From Dimorphilus gyrociliatus (Eukaryota; Annelida; Polychaeta; Dinophilidae), in assembly GCA_904063045.1 (NCBI GenBank), contig CAJFCJ010000011.1, forward strand, positions 496,001 to 560,000: a DNA stretch of 64,000 bases, written 5' to 3'. Both the position numbers and the translations under genes were made by a program. Below the pieces are notes generated by a model. The model searched no databases. It was not told where the DNA came from and was given only the letters and a program-made list of their open reading frames with translations. Below are positions 59,024-64,000 of the stretch, piece by piece (position 1 is the first letter of the stretch; the number at the start of each line of letters is the position of its first letter).

Positions 59024-62000
59024 ATGGATCAAAGCTTTCTTTTCGAATGGGACACGTCAACGGCGCCCGATCGAGGTTCATTCGATGATAGTGATCGATT
59101 TGAAGAGGAAGATTCGATTTGCTCTTGGATATCCGAACCAGATAGCTTGGTAAATAATTGGCGTGGTTGGAAAAAACAGCTTACCGCTGGATGTCAGAAC
59201 TCCAACAAGACTTACTCGGGTTTGTATAATTTTCAAATCAATATCTCTATGATATAGCAGCAGGTAGCAAGCTCGCTTATTGTATTTATGGGCTTATTAA
59301 TTATTTCTATTCATTAAGCGCTTACACGCCAGTTATCGAATGTACGACTTTTTATTCGCATTCGGAGTCTGTTAAAAGAAAAAAAGTACATAGCTAACAC
59401 ATGTAAAGAGGATAAACGATTCTTTGTTTTAACTCATAGAGCAGGCTTACAAATATGTTTCTGTTAAACGCCTGCACGTCGAGGCACGATTGATAAAATT
59501 TTTAGATAAGTAATATGTATTCATTTTCATATTTGATTAAATTTAATCGTGAATAACACATCACTTAAAAGAAATGCTCTATCATGCATTTTTTTTATAT
59601 CGATTTTGGCATTATCCCTTATTATTAGATATCATAAAAGTATGATGTATAAATGTAATTATTGAAAAATTTTTGCAAATCTAAATCTTTTACCGAAAGT
59701 TGAAAAAGTTTTATTCGCAATTTTAACCAATCTCAGAAACGGTTAATATTTTGACGTCCTATATTACGAGCTGTTTCGTAATGATTTTCGACATTTAATA
59801 AAACCCTCATGCATTATGATAAAGATTCAAAAGCAAATTTTATTAGAAACAATATTTTATTTCAAAAAACTTTTTAACAATCCATTGTTATTGTATACTT
59901 AAAAGAATAAAAAAACATACACATATATACATAAAAACCACGTGCTATCGTAGTCAAAAACGAAATACCTACCTAATAATTTTCGTGAATGACCTGAACC
60001 TCAGCAAGGGAAAAGTATTTTACACTTTCATTAATAAAAACAAAATTATAAATGATTCGATCAAGGCGTTTTCTAATTTCAGTACAGCATTGGTCGAGAA
60101 TTCGTAGTTATATGTATTGCAGTGCGTGTACAAATATATATCGATATATTTTTGCAATCAGCGTAATACCAACAAGATACTTTTGTTTCGAGGACTGCTA
60201 CCCAAAAAATCTATAAGTAGCAACTCGATAGGTTGTTGTCATTGCTTGTAAATAATCGTTTAATTCTCCGAGCGGGTAAAGAGGGTAACATAGTATTGTG
60301 TTCTAGTTGTTTTTAAGCCTATATGACGAAGATTAGGCACTCTAATATATTGAGCATCTCCTTGACTTCCTTAGTTAATTGATATTTTTCATATTGGACA
60401 TCAATTTGGGTTAAACCCACTTAAAAGCAACGCGCCATTGAGAATCTGTATATATATACTAGTACATATAGTCCTGGCTAATCCGTATGAAGGCGTAAAG
60501 CCAAAAACCTTACCAGAATAAGATAACCGCGAATGCCTGCAGAATAAACTATCTTTTTTAGATTGTCATTCCTGACGACAATAAATATATCTTATAGATA
60601 TTGGAAAAAGATGATATATTCTCTTGATCTTGCCCTTTTTAAGTAGTGTTTTTGATACAGTATAAAAAGAAATTGAGAATCTAGAATTTTATACAACGAA
60701 GTAGCACACACAGTTTGGAAATGAAACATGCAAAATATACAAAAGATGTACGAAATAAAATTGTAAAAAAACAAAATATTTCAGTCATATCGAATAGATA
60801 TAGATTTTTCTATCGAGTTTTGCTCAACATGTCAATCATGAAAATACATTTTTATTCCTATTTATTTGCAACCTTTTCCTGGTAAGATAAAAAAAAGTGT
60901 TTATTCTTTTGCCGTAAACAAATCCTTTACATTACAAACTCATGCATAAAAAACATAATACTATTTTCATCATCGCGAGAGAATAACTAACCCAAAAATT
61001 TTATAGCGAATAAAGAGTCTAATAAAAAAAATTGATATTTTTTAAAACTATAAAAAGGAATGGTGAATAGTAGTTCACTATATTTTGGGAACAAAGAATA
61101 GTTTCTACATCTATTTTCTCACAGTATATCTGCATATAACCCTGGTAGTGTATAATTTGCCTATTTTTTTCCCCTGTCTTAGGGAATCGGTTTGCAACAT
61201 CTATTTATATCATTATGTAAATTTTTTACGAGTAAAACTATTGTATTTTTCTCTGTTTACAATTAAACCTTTATTGATTAAACATTATTGGAGGTGTGCC
61301 TGGCTATGACGCGCTATGACGTCATATAGGCTCCTATCGATTTAATCGCTAGTTATTAACGAGAATTAACATGTACGTTATCAGATTTTGATATTTAAAC
61401 TGATGCTAAACTATTTTTATTATTTATCAAAGCTTTTGTAAATAAATTACTTGTTCATTTCAGGTAAAAATACGCATAGAAATGGAATTACTAGTTTAGT
61501 GGAACTGTCAGCTCAAGCGGTCGCCTTCTATATTCCTTTCGAAGTCGTTGAGCAATTTTACCCTACCATACCCGAACAGCTACAGCTTCGCATAGCTTTC
61601 TGGAGTTTCCCCGAAAATGAAGAAGATATTCGCTTATACTCTTGTCTAGCAAACGGAAGTGCTGATGAGTTTAATAAAGGTGAAACGCTTTTCAAAGCAC
61701 GAAGCGTTAAAGATTCGATACAGATTGGCTTCCATCTCTCAGCAAGTGTTCTGATTGGGCAACCAAAAAGTGCGTATAGCAGTGTTGCTATTGTCTTTGA
61801 TAGGAAAAGGATAACGCAATGTACTTGTACATGTAATTCATCGGCTAGTTGGTGTGCTCACATAGTAGCATTGTGTCTACATCGAATACACTTGGCAGAT
61901 AAGGTGCGGTTGAGGGCACCAGTTTCTGAATCATTGTCAAGATTGCATAGAGATCAGCTACAAAAGTTTGCTCAGTATTTAATTAGCGAATTACCTCAAC

Positions 62001-64000
62001 AAATTCTTCCTACTGCTCAACGATTGTTAGACGAATTACTCTCCTGTCAAAATACAGCTATTAATACTGTTAGAGGGGCCCCGGATCCAACAGCTGGACC
62101 TTCTGCAGCGGAACATACGACCTGGTGCCTGGATGAGAACACCTTGTATGATAATATTAGAAAGACTTTAGGAAAATTTTGTGTAGCCTCTCCAGTGGTA
62201 TTTAGTGATGTTAACTACTTGTCCAGTTCCGCTCCCCCAGCAGCAACAGAATGGCAAAGTTTACTTCGTCCACTTCGAGGACGAGAACCGGAAGGCATGT
62301 GGAACTTGCTGTCCATTATTAGGGAAATGTACAAAAGGAATGATAATAATGCTGTTCCTTTGTTGGAGATTGTTACAGAAGCGGTTCTTAAAACCGACCA
62401 ACTTCTCATATGGTGGTTTACTACCAAAGTTTCGTCCAGCTATTGTGCTCAAGGGGTAACCAACACTAGCAATGGCCGAAATGGAGGCTCTAGCCCTAAT
62501 AGCCCATATGCAGGATCGTCATTATGTGATGAAGTTGTGCAGTTATGGCGAATAGCTGCTCTTAAGCCAGGACTGGATGCGAACCACCGTCGTGAATTAG
62601 CAACCCAACTTCGCTCGTGGCATATGTCTTGCATAGAAATAGTTAAAAAGGGAAAGACATCACCTTCTGGCAGCATTAGAAAAGCTGATATAGAATTATT
62701 TCCAGGTTTCAAACCAGCTATAGAAGCAACTCAGCTAGATTGGAAAAACTTTGTGTTACCAGGATCAAATCAGGTTGCTTCTTGCACCAGACCATGGCGG
62801 CTAAGGAAGAGAGAATCCCACAGTCCTATGCAGAAGGTGAGACATAAATCTTTGGCTGATTCCGCTAGCTCTAGCTCCGAAGGATTTTGCGACAATGCCT
62901 TGCCCAATTTGGATTCTGATGATGATGATTTAGACAGGATTTACGTTTATGATCCTCACTTGCTGCGTCATAAAATGGCTGCTGCAGAAAATGAAAGTCG
63001 CAAAGATGACACGAATTATTTTGCTGGAATTAGGAAAATTGATAGTGAACAAGATATTCTCTATGCCAGAGCTGAGGCTCTGTATGCTCATGGCTTCTCT
63101 TCGGAGGCTTGTACCGTTGCAAGGCAATTGGCCGAGAGTATGTTAGCTGATACACCGAATACCCAGGATATTCAAGAAGAAGCAAAGAAAAAACGATTAG
63201 TCAACCAGGCTGCAACGTTTAACATGTGCTCATTTTCGACAACAACTCTAGCAAAAGCATGGTTCTTATGCAGTGTTCTGGCAGAGGATGTACATAGCTA
63301 TCATCTATGTTTTGATTTAGGTCTATTTGCCTTGGAGATGCCCCGTTCTCCGGGATGTAACAAGGCTTTGGAAGTAAAGTTGGCTCACCAGGAAGCCGAA
63401 TTAGCTAGTTTGTTAAAAAAGATTCCCTTACAAGCATCTGAACATCAGAAGATTCGACAAAGAGCTGAACAGCTAAGGTCAGGAAAACTAAAGTCAAGAG
63501 GGGAGTCAATGCTCCCATTATCATTAGCTGCTTTTGTCTTTGATTCTCTTTGCCTTTCAAAAACGGCATCTGCTTGCTCTCGATCTAAAGAGGACGAAGA
63601 ATTAGGGTTTGATGCGGCAGTTGCTGCTCTTGGATTAAAAGCTAACGTCAGCGAAGCGGAACACCCACTCCTTTGTGAAGGTACAAGAAGACAGAGAGGA
63701 GATTTAGCAGTAACCATGCTATTACACTACAAGGATGATCAATCAAAGTTAGACCGAATTTTGGAAAGGCTGCTAGACAGAGAAGTACATCCGGCCTTTA
63801 AAGTACCTTCTTTTTCTGCTTACACATCTATGGGAACGAAAACTTTCAATCCTTCAGCATTTTCTGTTTCTGTGCAACAACAGCAACAATATAAATCCTT
63901 GGCTGCTACTAGAGAAGAAAAAGTTGAAGATTATTTAGAAAGAAGACTAAGTGAGCTTTCTACAACTGAGGATGAAGAGCAAGACAGTAAGGAGAGATGG
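59024..64000 (+). CDS. ZSWIM8: ZSWIM8, SWIM zinc-finger Cullin-3 substrate receptor (5' part)
   Basis: Exons 59024-59219 and 61464 to beyond 64000 (phase 1 junction). The second exon is open for all 2,537 bp and leaves the window in frame. Conservation with animal ZSWIM8 is very high: IPFEVVEQFYP, LRIAFWSFPENEEDIRLYSC, ANGSADEFNKGE, the SWIM finger (CTCTC...WCAH), APVSESLSRLHRDQLQKFAQ, LISELPQQILPTAQRLLDEL, SDVNYLSSS and LRPLRGREPEG. ZSWIM8 is the receptor of a Cullin-3 ligase that ubiquitinates Argonaute during target-directed microRNA degradation. About 911 residues lie in the window, roughly half of the expected protein. Exon 1 encodes an acidic N-terminus (FDDSDRFEEEDS). Confidence 0.95.
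59220..61463 (+). other. First intron of ZSWIM8 (2.2 kb)
   Basis: GTTTGT donor and TTTCAG acceptor. Much longer than most introns in the window. AT-rich; no exon or RNA gene recognised inside. Confidence 0.8.

Noticed and set aside
62205-62712. Several plus and minus frames inside ZSWIM8
   Set aside because: All overlap the highly conserved ZSWIM8 exon in other frames.

Overview
The window is eukaryotic and almost certainly from an invertebrate animal. It is AT-rich, and most introns are very short (about 50 to 100 bp, GT...AG, often GTAAGT donors with a T-rich stretch before the AG). The gene set is metazoan: a nicotinic acetylcholine receptor, a calcium-channel alpha2/delta subunit, globin X, ANKS6, TEP1 and ZSWIM8. 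Spiralians with compact genomes, such as small interstitial annelids, fit this picture, but that assignment is inference. No bacterial operon, CRISPR array, virus or clear transposon was seen. Exon models were built by eye from reading frame, splice sites and family similarity.

Layout. 1-1220: no gene. 1221-1940 (+): globin X-like protein with an N-terminal acylation motif. 2229-4365 (-): VPS72/YL1. 4839-6169 (-): mitochondrial ribosomal protein uL4m. 6692-14168 (+): golgin-245 (GOLGA4), with a possible second last exon at 14980. 15634-16090 (+): small orphan protein. 17134-19250 (+): nicotinic receptor alpha-type subunit. 19676-20473 (+): Rab39. 20998-21514 (-): MORN2. 21841-23875 (-): calreticulin with a strange tail. 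24906-27482 (+): orphan protein. 28502-28574 (+): tRNA-Lys(CTT). 29327-30710 (-): orphan protein with a CaaX box. 30711-35439: the largest gene-poor stretch. 35440-41925 (-): CACNA2D with a duplicated, mutually exclusive exon. 42430-44409 (+): ANKS6. 44571-45384 (-): orphan type I membrane protein. 45550-46369 (+): MBLAC1. 46549-56239 (-): TEP1. 57927-58625 (-): PEX2. 59024-64000 (+): ZSWIM8, running off the right edge.

The genes do not form one pathway. The arrangement is that of a compact animal genome: divergent pairs share promoters of about 400 to 520 bp (MRPL4/GOLGA4, CACNA2D/ANKS6, PEX2/ZSWIM8), and convergent pairs end within 200 bp of each other (ANKS6/orphan, MBLAC1/TEP1). No new multi-gene system was found. 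The most notable points are the CACNA2D mutually exclusive exons covering the MIDAS loop, the calreticulin Arg/Met-rich tail that buries an ER-retention-like tetrapeptide, two alternative last exons of GOLGA4, RGG segments in TEP1, a shared AACCGGTT element in two promoters, and several well-formed orphan genes.
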